29,776 bases of DNA from Bacillota bacterium. GTDB lineage: Bacteria; Bacillota; Clostridia; Oscillospirales; Ruminococcaceae. The position numbers and the translations under genes are program-made. The stretch lies in NCBI GenBank assembly GCA_023413185.1, contig JAEZQD010000015.1, positions 1 to 29,776 on the forward strand. The letters are read 5' to 3'. The notes under the pieces were generated by a model. The model made no database searches and was not told where the DNA came from. It saw only the letters and a program-made list of their open reading frames with translations. This document shows positions 15,010-22,345 of this stretch, in pieces (within the stretch, counting starts at the first letter, position 1; every line of letters starts with the position of its first letter).

Positions 15010-17196
15010 ATGATAAAAAGTAAAAAGATAAACATACTGGTTGCCGTCGCGGTGTGTCTGGCGCTTGCCGCAAGCATGACGCTTGTGGCGCTATCGGGCA
15101 ATCGGGAGCTGGTGGACAGCCTGAAAAAGCAGCCGGAATACGTCACCCGCGTGTTTGGCGAGGAGGTTATCAGCATCGATATCATCGCCGACGAGACCGA
15201 CTGGCAAACGATGCTGGATAACGCCACGGCGGAAGAGTTTATTATGGCGGATGTGGTGGTGAACGGTACGACGTTTCATAACGTGGGCATCCGCCCCAAG
15301 GGCAACTCCAGCCTGTCGCAGGTGGCATCCTCAGACAGCGACCGGTACAGCTTTCGCATCACCTTTGACAAGTACATCGACGGGCAGACCTGCTTTGGGC
15401 TGCAAAGCCTTGTGGTGAACAACATGTTGGGCGACTACACCTACATGAAGGAGTATGTCTCATACGAGCTGATGGCAGAGGCGGGGGTGGACGCGCCCTG
15501 CTTCGGATTCTCGAATATCTCGGTAAACGGGCAGAACTGGGGGCTGTATCTTGCCGTCGAGCTGTACAACGACAGCTACGAGCAGCGGGTGTTCGGCGAT
15601 ACCTCGGGCATGCTGTACAACGTAAAAAGCATGGATATGGGCGGCGGCGCAGGCATGAACAACCTCGGCGCACAGAATACAAGACCCGATAACAACACCG
15701 ATGCGCAGAGCGTCGGCAACGCCGCAACCCAGCCCGAGGCGCAAGGCGGCGCATTCCCCCAGATGGGTCAACGACCGTCGCGGCAGGGGGACGCAGCCAC
15801 TCCGTCCGACGAGGGCAGCGGGGAAGCAACCGCTCCGCCGAACGGTCAGACCCCGCTAAGCCCCGACGGCGACACACCGACACAACCCCCGCCGGAGGAT
15901 GGACAAGTACCATCGCAGCCGGCTGACGAAGCCGAAAGCGAGCAGAACACGGACTTTGGCGGTCGCGGCGGCATGGGCGGCAGGGGCAACAGCTCGGGTG
16001 GAACGCTGGAGTATAACGACGACGATGTGAGCAGCTACAGCGCCATCTTTAATAATGTGGTGGGCAAGGGCACCGACAGCGACTATGAGCGGGTGGTAAC
16101 GGCGCTAAAGGCGCTTAGTGAGGGGCAGGACCTGGAAACCTACTTTGATGTGGACGCGATATTGCGTTATCTTTGCGCACACACCGTGTCGGTGAATCTG
16201 GACAGCTACTCGTCGAGTATGGCGCAGAACTACTACCTGTATGAGCGGGATGGCAAGCTTACCATGCTGCCGTGGGATTATAACCTTGCGTGGGGCGGCT
16301 TTCAGAGCGGCGACGCGGGTACTGTCATCAACTTTCCCATCGATACGCCGGTAAGCGGGGTGGAGCTGAGCGCGCGCCCGATGATCGCAAAGCTGTTTGA
16401 AAACGAGGAGTACCTTGCGCGGTACCACAGCTACCTGCAAGCACTGATCGACGAGTATTTTGCGGACGGAAGGTTCGAAGCGAAGATTAACGAGCTGAAT
16501 GCAATCATCAGTACCTACGTGCAAAACGACCCCACCGCCTTTTGCACCTATGAGCAGTACCAAGCAGCGGTAGAGACGTTTCAGACGTTGGGCGTGCTGC
16601 GCGCCGAGAGCATACAGGGTCAGCTTGACGGCACGATACCCAGTACGACAGAGGGACAGACCCAAAACCCCGATGCGCTGATTGATGCGGCGGGGATTAG
16701 CCTGAGCACCCTCGGCTCGATGGGCGCGGGCATGCGTCAGGGCGGATTTGACCGAGACGGTACCGACACCGAAGGCACGCAGGGTGATAGGATGCCCGGG
16801 ATGTTTGGCGGCGCGGACCTGCCTGATTTCGAGACGCTTGCCAAGGCGATGGAGATTGTGCAGGCGGCTGGCGGCAGCATAACCGACGAGGCAAAGGAAC
16901 AGTTGCTTGCCCTTGGTATTACCGAGGAACAGCTTACCCTGTTTACCCGGATGGGCGGGCGCATGGGGAATATGCAGTTTGGCGCGTTTGGCGGCACAGA
17001 AACAGACGGCATATCCCCAGAGGCACAGCCCGCACAGGGCGGCGGCAGGGATACTCAAAACGGCAATCAGCCGTCTGTACCCAATACATCAAGAACAGGC
17101 GGCTACGGTATGCAACAATGGATTCTATTTGGGGTGCTTGCGGCGGTGCTGGTGGGGGCAATTGTATTTGTGGCAAACAGTAAGCGCAGGTATTAG
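15010..17196 (+). CDS. CotH-like kinase, membrane-anchored at both ends
   Basis: 728 residues from the ATG at 15010 (ribosome site AGTTGAGG); an in-frame TTG at 14995 overlaps that site. An N-terminal hydrophobic segment (9-28) faces outward. The CotH kinase fold shows NVGIRPKGNSSLS (91-103), DYTYMKEYVSYEL (142-154) and the catalytic-type LPWDYNLAWGGF (420-431). A low-complexity Gly/Pro/Gln/Asp insert of about 120 residues (211-332) splits the kinase fold, and another Gly/Met-rich stretch precedes a C-terminal helix (about 700-722) ending NSKRRY. B. subtilis CotH phosphorylates spore-coat proteins on Ser; here an extracytoplasmic kinase is inferred. Last gene of the VTC-DUF4956-CotH operon. 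Confidence 0.9.
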   Translation: MIKSKKINILVAVAVCLALAASMTLVALSGNRELVDSLKKQPEYVTRVFGEEVISIDIIADETDWQTMLDNATAEEFIMADVVVNGTTFHNVGIRPKGNSSLSQVASSDSDRYSFRITFDKYIDGQTCFGLQSLVVNNMLGDYTYMKEYVSYELMAEAGVDAPCFGFSNISVNGQNWGLYLAVELYNDSYEQRVFGDTSGMLYNVKSMDMGGGAGMNNLGAQNTRPDNNTDAQSVGNAATQPEAQGGAFPQMGQRPSRQGDAATPSDEGSGEATAPPNGQTPLSPDGDTPTQPPPEDGQVPSQPADEAESEQNTDFGGRGGMGGRGNSSGGTLEYNDDDVSSYSAIFNNVVGKGTDSDYERVVTALKALSEGQDLETYFDVDAILRYLCAHTVSVNLDSYSSSMAQNYYLYERDGKLTMLPWDYNLAWGGFQSGDAGTVINFPIDTPVSGVELSARPMIAKLFENEEYLARYHSYLQALIDEYFADGRFEAKINELNAIISTYVQNDPTAFCTYEQYQAAVETFQTLGVLRAESIQGQLDGTIPSTTEGQTQNPDALIDAAGISLSTLGSMGAGMRQGGFDRDGTDTEGTQGDRMPGMFGGADLPDFETLAKAMEIVQAAGGSITDEAKEQLLALGITEEQLTLFTRMGGRMGNMQFGAFGGTETDGISPEAQPAQGGGRDTQNGNQPSVPNTSRTGGYGMQQWILFGVLAAVLVGAIVFVANSKRRY

Positions 17197-17202
17197 AAGT
17201 GC

Positions 17203-17373
17203 ATGAAGTCCTTTAGGCATTTGGGTTATATTGTTCAGGTACAAATTCTGTTTGAAACACGGTGCATGATTCTTGACAGCGTTTCTTACCAAGACGGTAT
17301 GTGGATTACAAAGATGGGAAAAGGACGCTACCCGGGCAAAGGTGGCACTCGTTCAAATGGGATTGGTATATAA
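17203..17373 (+). pseudogene. Possible C-terminal fragment of a GHKL sensor kinase
   Basis: A 56-codon open frame just after CotH, with only a weak ribosome site. Its end, SYQDGMWITKMGKGRYPGKG, then GTRSNGIGI and stop, looks like the G2-box region of AgrC-type GHKL ATP-binding domains (DG...K.GK...K...GT.S.GIGL). The upstream domain is missing and the family normally continues past GIGL, so this would be a decayed remnant. The match is by eye; it may be chance. The rest of the 275-bp gap holds only a terminator. Confidence 0.3.
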
Positions 17374-17388
17374 GTATTGCTTTCAACG

Positions 17389-17427
17389 CAGAGAACCCGC
17401 CGCGCTTTTTGCGCCGCGGGTTCTCTG
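17389..17427. terminator. Shared terminator, CotH operon / ABC exporter operon
   Basis: Arms CAGAGAACCCGC (17389-17400) and GCGGGTTCTCTG (17416-17427), perfectly complementary, followed by TTTTGG on the plus strand. It lies between convergent operons. Confidence 0.8.
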
Positions 17428-17471
17428 TTTTGGTATTAGTATAATAGAAAGTGGTCGTGCATTGCAGACAA

Positions 17472-18491
17472 TCAGCCCGCGTTCCAGCGGCGGTATAGGG
17501 TGGCGATGACCTGCTCGATGGGCGCCTTCTTAATCTCCACGTCCTGAACGCCCGCCGTCTCTGACAGTCGGTGCAAAAGCGCGGTTACGGGCAGGGTCGC
17601 AAGGTCTATGTCGTATTCATACACGCCGTTTTCGCTGCCGATCAGTAAGGCGTTGGGCAGTGCGGGGGGCAGACCGTCCCCCATGGTCACCGACACCCGT
17701 GTGGGGCTGCCGGTGATGTCGCGCAGGGCGGCAAAGCCGCCATCGAAGGCTACCTTGCCGTCGGACACCATTAAGATGCGCTGCGCCATCTCCTCCAAAT
17801 CGTCCATGTCGTGGCTGGTTACCAGAATGGTGACGCCGTTTTCGCGGTTGATGGTCTTTAAAAAGTCAATCATCTGCCGCTTTGCCACCACGTCAAGCCC
17901 GAGGGTCGGCTCGTCGAGCAGGATGACCTGCGGGCTGTGCAGCAGCATCATTGCAAGATCGCAGCGCATGCGCTGACCGAGGCTTAGCTCCCGCGCGAAC
18001 GTTTTAAGCAGCCCGCCGATATCCAGCAGCTCGGTGACCATGGCGAGGTTTTTTTCGTACAGCGGGAGGGGGATATCCCACACCACGCGCTTCCACTCAA
18101 AGCTTTGGATGATGGGGTGATCCCACCACAGCTCGGTGCGGTTGCCAAACAGCACACCAAGCTTGCGCATGAGCGGCACACGCTGGGTGTGGGGCGACAG
18201 CCCAAGCACCGAAAGCGAGCCCGAATTGGGCAGCAGCATGCCGCAAAGCAGCTTCATCGTGGTGCTTTTGCCCGCGCCGTTTGGTCCCGCATAGGCGACA
18301 AATTCTCCCCCGCGAATGCCGAACGACACATCGTCCAGTGCGGTAATCACCCGCTTTTCGGGCTTAATCAGGTTTTTTATAATGCTCTTGGCGGAGCCGG
18401 AACGCTGCCACTGCGAAAAGGTTTTGGTCACATGGCAGGCGTTAACGGCGAAATCCGTAAGGCAGGTATCGGTTTGAGCCTTTAGTAACAT
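17472..18491 (-). CDS. ABC exporter ATPase
   Basis: 339 residues. Walker A is AGPNGAGKSTT (68-78), the signature LSLGQRMR, Walker B VILLDEPTLGLD and the switch His in VTSHDMDDLEE. The ~40-residue N-terminal extension and C-terminal ~80-residue tail are typical of ATPases that partner ABC-2 (PF06182-type) permeases. The start at 18491 lies inside the end of the upstream permease (50-bp overlap), with AAAGGACTG about ten bases upstream. Third gene of the operon. It would power export; the substrate (drug, lipid or peptide) cannot be read from sequence. Confidence 0.92.
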   Translation of the reverse strand: MLLKAQTDTCLTDFAVNACHVTKTFSQWQRSGSAKSIIKNLIKPEKRVITALDDVSFGIRGGEFVAYAGPNGAGKSTTMKLLCGMLLPNSGSLSVLGLSPHTQRVPLMRKLGVLFGNRTELWWDHPIIQSFEWKRVVWDIPLPLYEKNLAMVTELLDIGGLLKTFARELSLGQRMRCDLAMMLLHSPQVILLDEPTLGLDVVAKRQMIDFLKTINRENGVTILVTSHDMDDLEEMAQRILMVSDGKVAFDGGFAALRDITGSPTRVSVTMGDGLPPALPNALLIGSENGVYEYDIDLATLPVTALLHRLSETAGVQDVEIKKAPIEQVIATLYRRWNAG

Positions 18492-19290
18492 AGTAGTTCA
18501 GTCCTTTTCTAAAAAAGTAAGACGCAATTAGCGCTAGAATGAGGGCAAACGCCATGGGATAGAACACAGGCAGATTCATAGGCGGCTTGCCCAGCAGGCA
18601 CAGCGACGGAAACCATGCCATCAGCCCCTCGGGCAGCAGGGTGATTAGCGAGAATTGCAACACGCGAGGCATGCCCGAGAGGGGGAAGGTGCTGAGCAGC
18701 CAGGTGCCCTCGATGGCGGTAGCAGAGATCTCCTCCGCCTCGGTGGGTGCGTAGAACGCCGCCGTTGCCACAAGGTAGGAGCGGGCGACGATAATCGTCA
18801 TGGTGACCAGCACATTCGCCACCAAAAAAAGTACCCACCCAACCGTTATGGATAGGTTCAGCCGACCGGCGGCAATCGCGAGCAGGATACAGCCCACCAC
18901 AAAGTTGCTGCCCCCCGTAAACGGGCAAAAGCCGCAGGTAAACAGCTGCGTTTTTATGGACAGGGGCTGAATAAACATATGCTCCAGCTGCCCGCGCCCG
19001 ATGATACGGCTGATGTGGATGTTGTTGTTTGCCCCAAACAGGATAAACACGCCGGTAATGAGTGTGGAATACGCCAGCATAAACAGCACCTCGTCGGTGC
19101 TCATGCCGCCAATGCCGCCAAACCGCAGGGCGATTAAGTACACGGCAGACACGGCAGAAAGGTTCGAGAGCATATCTGCAGCAATTGCCGCAAGGGCGTA
19201 TTTTGTGTCGCGCAGAAGCCACGCAAGGTCAAGCTTGGCGGCAATGCCGTACAGCTTAATGAAGTGTTTTGTGCTAAAATTACCCGCCAT
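18442..19290 (-). CDS. ABC-2 permease (PF06182-like), second
   Basis: 282 residues, ATG behind AGGAGGGGATGGTCAGCT. About six hydrophobic helices (for example MLSNLSAVSAVYLIALRF; LNLSITVGWVLFLVANVLVT; MAFALILALIASYFF). The motif MPRVLQFSLITLLPEGLMAW, seen in this permease group, is present near residue 215. Its start overlaps the end of the first permease by 11 bp, and its end overlaps the ATPase start, so translation is coupled. Confidence 0.88.
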   Translation of the reverse strand: MAGNFSTKHFIKLYGIAAKLDLAWLLRDTKYALAAIAADMLSNLSAVSAVYLIALRFGGIGGMSTDEVLFMLAYSTLITGVFILFGANNNIHISRIIGRGQLEHMFIQPLSIKTQLFTCGFCPFTGGSNFVVGCILLAIAAGRLNLSITVGWVLFLVANVLVTMTIIVARSYLVATAAFYAPTEAEEISATAIEGTWLLSTFPLSGMPRVLQFSLITLLPEGLMAWFPSLCLLGKPPMNLPVFYPMAFALILALIASYFFRKGLNYYVTKGSNRYLPYGFRR

Positions 19291-20047
19291 AGCTGACCAT
19301 CCCCTCCTGTGATTTTTTAAAGATAAGCAGTGCCAAAGGCCATAAAATCAGGTTCCATACCGCCTGTAAGGCAAGCACATCAAAGGGGTTTGCCGTGCCC
19401 ACAAGCAGGGTAAGCGGCGCGCCGCCCAGGCACGCAAACGGCTGGTATTTTATCGCTTCGCCAATACCCAGCGGCAGCAGCCGAATGGGGATGACCGTAC
19501 CGGAAAAGAGTGCGACAACCGCCGCACGGATGCGGTCGATAAGCCAGCTCATGTTGCGCAGCTTAATAGACAGGCACGCGAACAGCAAGTCGATGGCAAA
19601 GCCGAGGCTGACACACAGCGCAAGGCTTAGAAAAAACCACGGGGTTGCAGGCATTAGGTTTACCCCGAACAGGGGTGCCGCAACCGCCATCGGCAGCGAG
19701 AACAGGGTAAGCATGGGCAGCCAGCCGCCCACCGTTTGCGCGACGAGCTGACCAATAACCGAGATAGGGCGACCGTACAGCTTGACAAGCACGCCCTCGG
19801 ACAGCCAGCCGGTGGCGGCGGTTTTTACTACCATCAGGTCGGAGAGCAGCACCGACGCGTAGGTGTACGACAGCATCTGGGACATCGTCATACCCACGTC
19901 CGCGCCGCTTGACATGACCACACGCCACAGAAAGACGAGCGGAATGAGTGTGCAGATTTTAATCAGGATGTCGGGCAATAGGTATAAAATGCCGCCGTTT
20001 GTCTTTTGAGTGCAGGACATTCGGGCGGTGGTGATATATTTCATCAT
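19280..20047 (-). CDS. ABC-2 permease (PF06182-like), first
   Basis: 255 residues from the ATG at 20047, which has AAGGAG nine bases upstream; the frame is open 24 codons further but runs through a terminator hairpin there. Six hydrophobic helices are visible (ILIKICTLIPLVFLWRVVM; LPMLTLFSLPMAVAAPLFGV; FLSLALCVSLGFAIDLLFACL). GEGVLVKLYGRPIS-like and IPIRLLPLGIGEAIKYQPFA segments fit PF06182 permeases. It probably forms a heterodimer with the 18442-19290 product. First structural gene after the small ORF and terminator. Confidence 0.88.
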   Translation of the reverse strand: MMKYITTARMSCTQKTNGGILYLLPDILIKICTLIPLVFLWRVVMSSGADVGMTMSQMLSYTYASVLLSDLMVVKTAATGWLSEGVLVKLYGRPISVIGQLVAQTVGGWLPMLTLFSLPMAVAAPLFGVNLMPATPWFFLSLALCVSLGFAIDLLFACLSIKLRNMSWLIDRIRAAVVALFSGTVIPIRLLPLGIGEAIKYQPFACLGGAPLTLLVGTANPFDVLALQAVWNLILWPLALLIFKKSQEGMVSYGG

Positions 20048-20081
20048 AGATGTATACTCCTTGTTGTTTGGGCACAAAAAT

Positions 20082-20109
20082 GCCCGGGTATTCGTATGAA
20101 TACCCGGGC
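20082..20109 (-). terminator. Intrinsic terminator between promoter and ABC exporter (possible attenuator)
   Basis: Perfect 12-bp stem GCCCGGGTATTC/GAATACCCGGGC with a 4-base loop, followed on the minus strand by ATTTTTG. It lies 35 bases before the first permease and 30 bases after the small ORF. The only good promoter seen lies upstream of both, so exporter transcription must pass this hairpin. Confidence 0.85.
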
Positions 20110-20139
20110 TATGCGGCACAAAAGTACAATCCGAATCGG

Positions 20140-20340
20140 TTAGACCGGATTAGCGTGCGGCAAGAGGTAGTTCATACGACGCAAAAGGGCGCAGTTATCC
20201 CGCATAACGGCAAAACCAGAGCAGATAACCGGCAAAAGGGCAGACTTCCCCCATAGCGTCGCATTGGTAAATTCCTTGCCGTGTATGCAGCTTACGGATG
20301 GATGCACACCGACGCCGCTGAAGAAAACGGTTACGTTCAT
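20140..20340 (-). CDS. Small hypothetical protein (66 aa) / leader ORF
   Basis: ATG at 20340 with AAAGGTGGTGAGAGGT upstream and a near-consensus promoter 35 bp before it. The product starts MNVTVFFSGVGVHPSVSCIH and ends RRMNYLLPHANPV. No family recognised; there is no signal peptide or clear domain, and it has three Cys. Followed by a strong terminator and the exporter genes. It may be a leader peptide that controls the terminator, a small substrate of the exporter, or simply a leader RNA with a chance frame. Confidence 0.45.
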   Translation of the reverse strand: MNVTVFFSGVGVHPSVSCIHGKEFTNATLWGKSALLPVICSGFAVMRDNCALLRRMNYLLPHANPV

Positions 20341-20374
20341 ACCTCTCACCACCTTTCTGTAAAAATCTATGGAT

Positions 20375-20403
20375 AGTATACTGCAAGGTTATTCCAATGT
20401 CAA
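20375..20403 (-). promoter_or_regulatory. Sigma-A promoter of the small ORF / ABC exporter transcript
   Basis: On the minus strand, TTGACA (20403-20398), 17-bp spacer, TATACT (20380-20375). Confidence 0.85.
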
Positions 20404-20450
20404 CCGGATTTTGGGGGTTGGGGTGGGTGATTGATTTGGAATGATACCGC

Positions 20451-20472
20451 GGAGCGACGAGGGCGTCGCTCC
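20451..20472. repeat. GGAGCGACG palindrome
   Basis: GGAGCGACG-AGGG-CGTCGCTCC, 9-bp perfect arms, ending CCTAC like the elements at 20752-20823 and about 12344. It opens the non-coding repeat region 20404-21131. Confidence 0.75.
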
Positions 20473-20507
20473 CTACAGGTGGCGGTTATCGGTGGGGTGG
20501 GGCGAAC

Positions 20508-20738
20508 GCATAGCCAACCTTCGGTTGGCATTGGGAGAAGCTCCGCATAGCCAAGCTAAAGCTTGGCATTTGGAAAACCTTCGGTTTTCTGGTTTTCCGT
20601 TTTAATTCAGCATAACGTTTCGCATTACGAGAACCTACGCATAGCCAAGCTAAAGCTTGGCATTACGAGAACCTACGCATAGCGAAGCAAGCTTCGCATT
20701 ACGAGAAGCTTCGCTTCTCGGTTCTCGGTTCTCTGGTT
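20508..20738. repeat. Chained hairpin repeat block B
   Basis: Units beginning GCATAGC carry GCCAACCTTCGGTTGGC, two copies of GCCAAGCT-AA-AGCTTGGC, GCGAAGC-AA-GCTTCGC, GGAAAACC-TTC-GGTTTTCC and GAGAAGC-TTC-GCTTCTC, joined by ATTACGAGAACCTAC or ATTTGG linkers. Same architecture as block A but with different arm sequences. Confidence 0.9.
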
Positions 20739-20751
20739 GTCGTCTCAATTA

Positions 20752-20823
20752 GTAGGGGCGCGCATTGCGCGTCCGCATTTTACCGCAACGCCGTAGCGGG
20801 ACGTCGAGGACGCCGTCCCCTAC
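20752..20823. repeat. GTAGGGG-type palindromic repeat
   Basis: Begins GTAGGGGCGCGCATTGCGCG and ends with the hairpin GGGACG...CGTCCC followed by CTAC. It separates blocks B and C. The style is that of palindromic intergenic repeats I recall from other Clostridia; no search was made. Confidence 0.65.
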
Positions 20824-21036
20824 GCATAGCCAAGCTAAAGCTTGGCATTTGGAAAACCTTCGGTTTTCTGGTTTTCCGTTTTAATTCAGCAACGTTTCGC
20901 ATTACGAGAACCTACGCATAGCGAAGCAAGCTTCGCATTACGAGAAGCTTCGCTTCTCGGTTCTCGGTTCTCGGTTCTCGGTTCTCGGTTCTCGGTTTTC
21001 TGGTTCTCTGGTTTTCTGCGCCTTACGAGGCGCTCC
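20824..21036. repeat. Chained hairpin repeat block C with heptamer array
   Basis: Starts with GCATAGCCAAGCTAAAGC, repeating much of block B (GGAAAACC hairpin, GCGAAGC hairpin, GAGAAGC hairpin). It then has five head-to-tail GGTTCTC heptamers (20959-20993), GGTTTTC variants and a terminal GCGCC-TTACGA-GGCGC hairpin (21018-21033). Confidence 0.9.
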
Positions 21037-21131
21037 GTCCCCAAAACAGCAGAAACTACCCGAAAAGCACCCCGAATAGTCCCCCAAAAATAAAAATATA
21101 CTAAAAAAGTGGCTTTTTGTGATAAACCACC

Positions 21132-21161
21132 TTGACAGAGGGGAATAAAAAGCACTATGAT
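21132..21161 (+). promoter_or_regulatory. Sigma-A promoter of the ECF S-component gene
   Basis: TTGACA (21132-21137), 18-bp spacer, TATGAT (21156-21161). It implies a leader of about 147 bases. Confidence 0.82.
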
Positions 21162-21167
21162 GGATTT

Positions 21168-21314
21168 ACAGGGGTAGGCAAACGCCTTGGCGCAAAAAAG
21201 ACCGTTGCGGTGATTATATCTTAAAAACCGCAGATACTAGGAGAGTACCCGTCGTCATTGCGCCGGGCAATCATGGTAAAGCTACATAAAGCCCCCGACA
21301 AAAGGAGAATGGAT
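21168..21314 (+). promoter_or_regulatory. Structured leader of the ECF gene (possible riboswitch, class unknown)
   Basis: GGGTA (21172-21176) can pair with TACCC (21246-21250), enclosing the hairpins CGCC-TT-GGCG and TGCGGT/ACCGCA (21206-21211 with 21227-21232). An alternative 7-bp pair GGCGCAA/TTGCGCC (21189-21195 with 21258-21264) excludes the small hairpin and crosses the closing helix. GGGC/GCCC lies nearer the ribosome site. It does not match the TPP, THF, cobalamin or c-di-GMP-I consensus as I recall them. Confidence 0.4.
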
Positions 21315-21890
21315 ATGAAGAACAAAACAACATTATGGGTTGCACGCACCGGCTTGATGCTGGCACTGCTTGTGGTTGCACAGTTTGTGGGCAGCAAGCT
21401 CATCCCCGCAGGCGCGGTGGTGCTAGGACCGATGAGCATCACGCAGCTGATTACCGGCTCGCTCGTGAATATGATACTGATTTTAACCGCCGCAGTGGTG
21501 GGACTATGGAGCGGCATCGCCGTTGGCGTGCTGTCGTCGGTGCTGGCATTGCTGCTGGGTATACAAGGGCAGCCGATTATCACCCCCGCCGTGGCGCTGG
21601 GCAACGTGGTTATCGTACTGGTTACCTGGGTGTTCTTTACCCTTGCCACGCAAAAGGGGCAAAAGCCTTACGGCGTGTTCGGCATTACGGGCGTTGCACT
21701 GGGTTCCATTGCAAAGACCGTATTCCTGTGGCTGAGCGTACCCGCACTGCTCACACTCGTGCCTGAGCTAAAACCCCCGGTGGTGGAAAAGCTTTCGATG
21801 ATGTTTTCGTACCCGCAGCTGGTCACGGCGCTGCTTGGCGGCGTGCTTGCACTTGCGGTAATCCCAGCCATCAAGCGGGTTGCGAAGTAA
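21315..21890 (+). CDS. ECF transporter S component (substrate-binding membrane subunit)
   Basis: 191 residues from the ATG at 21315, seven bases after AAGGAG; another ATG at 21309 touches that site. Five or six hydrophobic helices: TGLMLALLVVAQFVGSKL, LVNMILILTAAVVGLWSGI, GVLSSVLALLLGI, AVALGNVVIVLVTWVFF and a C-terminal VTALLGGVLALAVIPAI. The N-terminal helix with small residues and the GS-(L)VN / TPAVALGN motifs fit S components of vitamin or metabolite importers. No A, A' or T subunits are nearby, so it would share a general energising module encoded elsewhere. Substrate unknown. Confidence 0.85.
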   Translation: MKNKTTLWVARTGLMLALLVVAQFVGSKLIPAGAVVLGPMSITQLITGSLVNMILILTAAVVGLWSGIAVGVLSSVLALLLGIQGQPIITPAVALGNVVIVLVTWVFFTLATQKGQKPYGVFGITGVALGSIAKTVFLWLSVPALLTLVPELKPPVVEKLSMMFSYPQLVTALLGGVLALAVIPAIKRVAK

Positions 21891-21909
21891 CTCTTACCTA
21901 AAATAAAAA

Positions 21910-21930
21910 GCCGCCGGATTATTTGGCGGC
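21910..21930 (-). terminator. Hairpin with U-tract on the minus strand
   Basis: GCCGCC/GGCGGC with a 9-base loop. On the minus strand it is followed by TTTTTATTTT, while on the plus strand no T-run follows. It would stop antisense transcription before the ECF gene; no minus-strand gene is seen just upstream of it. The remaining stretch to 22039 holds nothing recognised. Confidence 0.5.
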
Positions 21931-22039
21931 ATCGGTAGGTCGCAGTAGGGCAAGGCTTTTCTGCGGCTGTGTCGCTGGGTTTGCAAACCGCCGCATACAA
22001 CAATCCCGCCACCAAGCGGGGGAAACGGAGGGTCACACC

Positions 22040-22345
22040 ATGGACCATGAGCTGCTTGACAGCATACGCCGTGTGGCAAGCGAGATTGAGGAGGGGGTAC
22101 ACCCCGAGCACATCATTTTGTTTAACCAAAAAACAGGCGTAGCGGGCAGGCTGCTTGGCTTTAAGCTGTGCGTGGTGGTGGACACCGACGACAAAACCGC
22201 CGTAGAAAAGCGCATCTACCTCGGCATCGAGTCCGACACACCGTTTGATGTAGTCATCTACACCCCCACCGAGTGGAACGAGCTGGTGAACACCCCCCAT
22301 TCGTTTGCAAGTGTGATTAACGAAACGGGGGTCGTGGTGCTATGA
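22040..22345 (+). CDS. MNT-like nucleotidyltransferase-fold protein, catalytic motifs lost
   Basis: 101 residues, ATG seven bases after GGAGGG. The fold pattern of minimal nucleotidyltransferases can be followed: an N-terminal helix, IILF strand, VVV strand, then FDVVIYTPTEWNEL as the second aspartate strand, and a final VVVL. Where the family has G-S-x-x-R-G and D-x-D, this protein reads NQKTGVAGRLLGFKLCVVV; both are absent. It overlaps the HEPN gene by ATGA. In HEPN/MNT pairs the MNT is the antitoxin, often by adding AMP to the HEPN protein; that chemistry seems lost here. It may act only as a binding partner, or belong to a substrate-binding HEPN/NTase pair. Confidence 0.7.
   Translation: MDHELLDSIRRVASEIEEGVHPEHIILFNQKTGVAGRLLGFKLCVVVDTDDKTAVEKRIYLGIESDTPFDVVIYTPTEWNELVNTPHSFASVINETGVVVL

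Noticed and set aside
16105..17058. 317-codon minus-strand frame opposite the CotH gene
   Set aside because: Antisense shadow; the plus-strand frame has CotH motifs, signal helix and operon context.
20842..21155. Open frames on both strands over block C (LGSRFSV / TENREPR repeats)
   Set aside because: They are translations of the GGTTCTC heptamers and hairpin arms; no ribosome site and no domain.
21168..21314. THF, TPP or c-di-GMP-I riboswitch in the ECF leader
   Set aside because: GGAGAGTA and GGCAAAC fragments recall the THF and c-di-GMP-I classes, but the remaining conserved blocks and spacing are missing, so no class was assigned.
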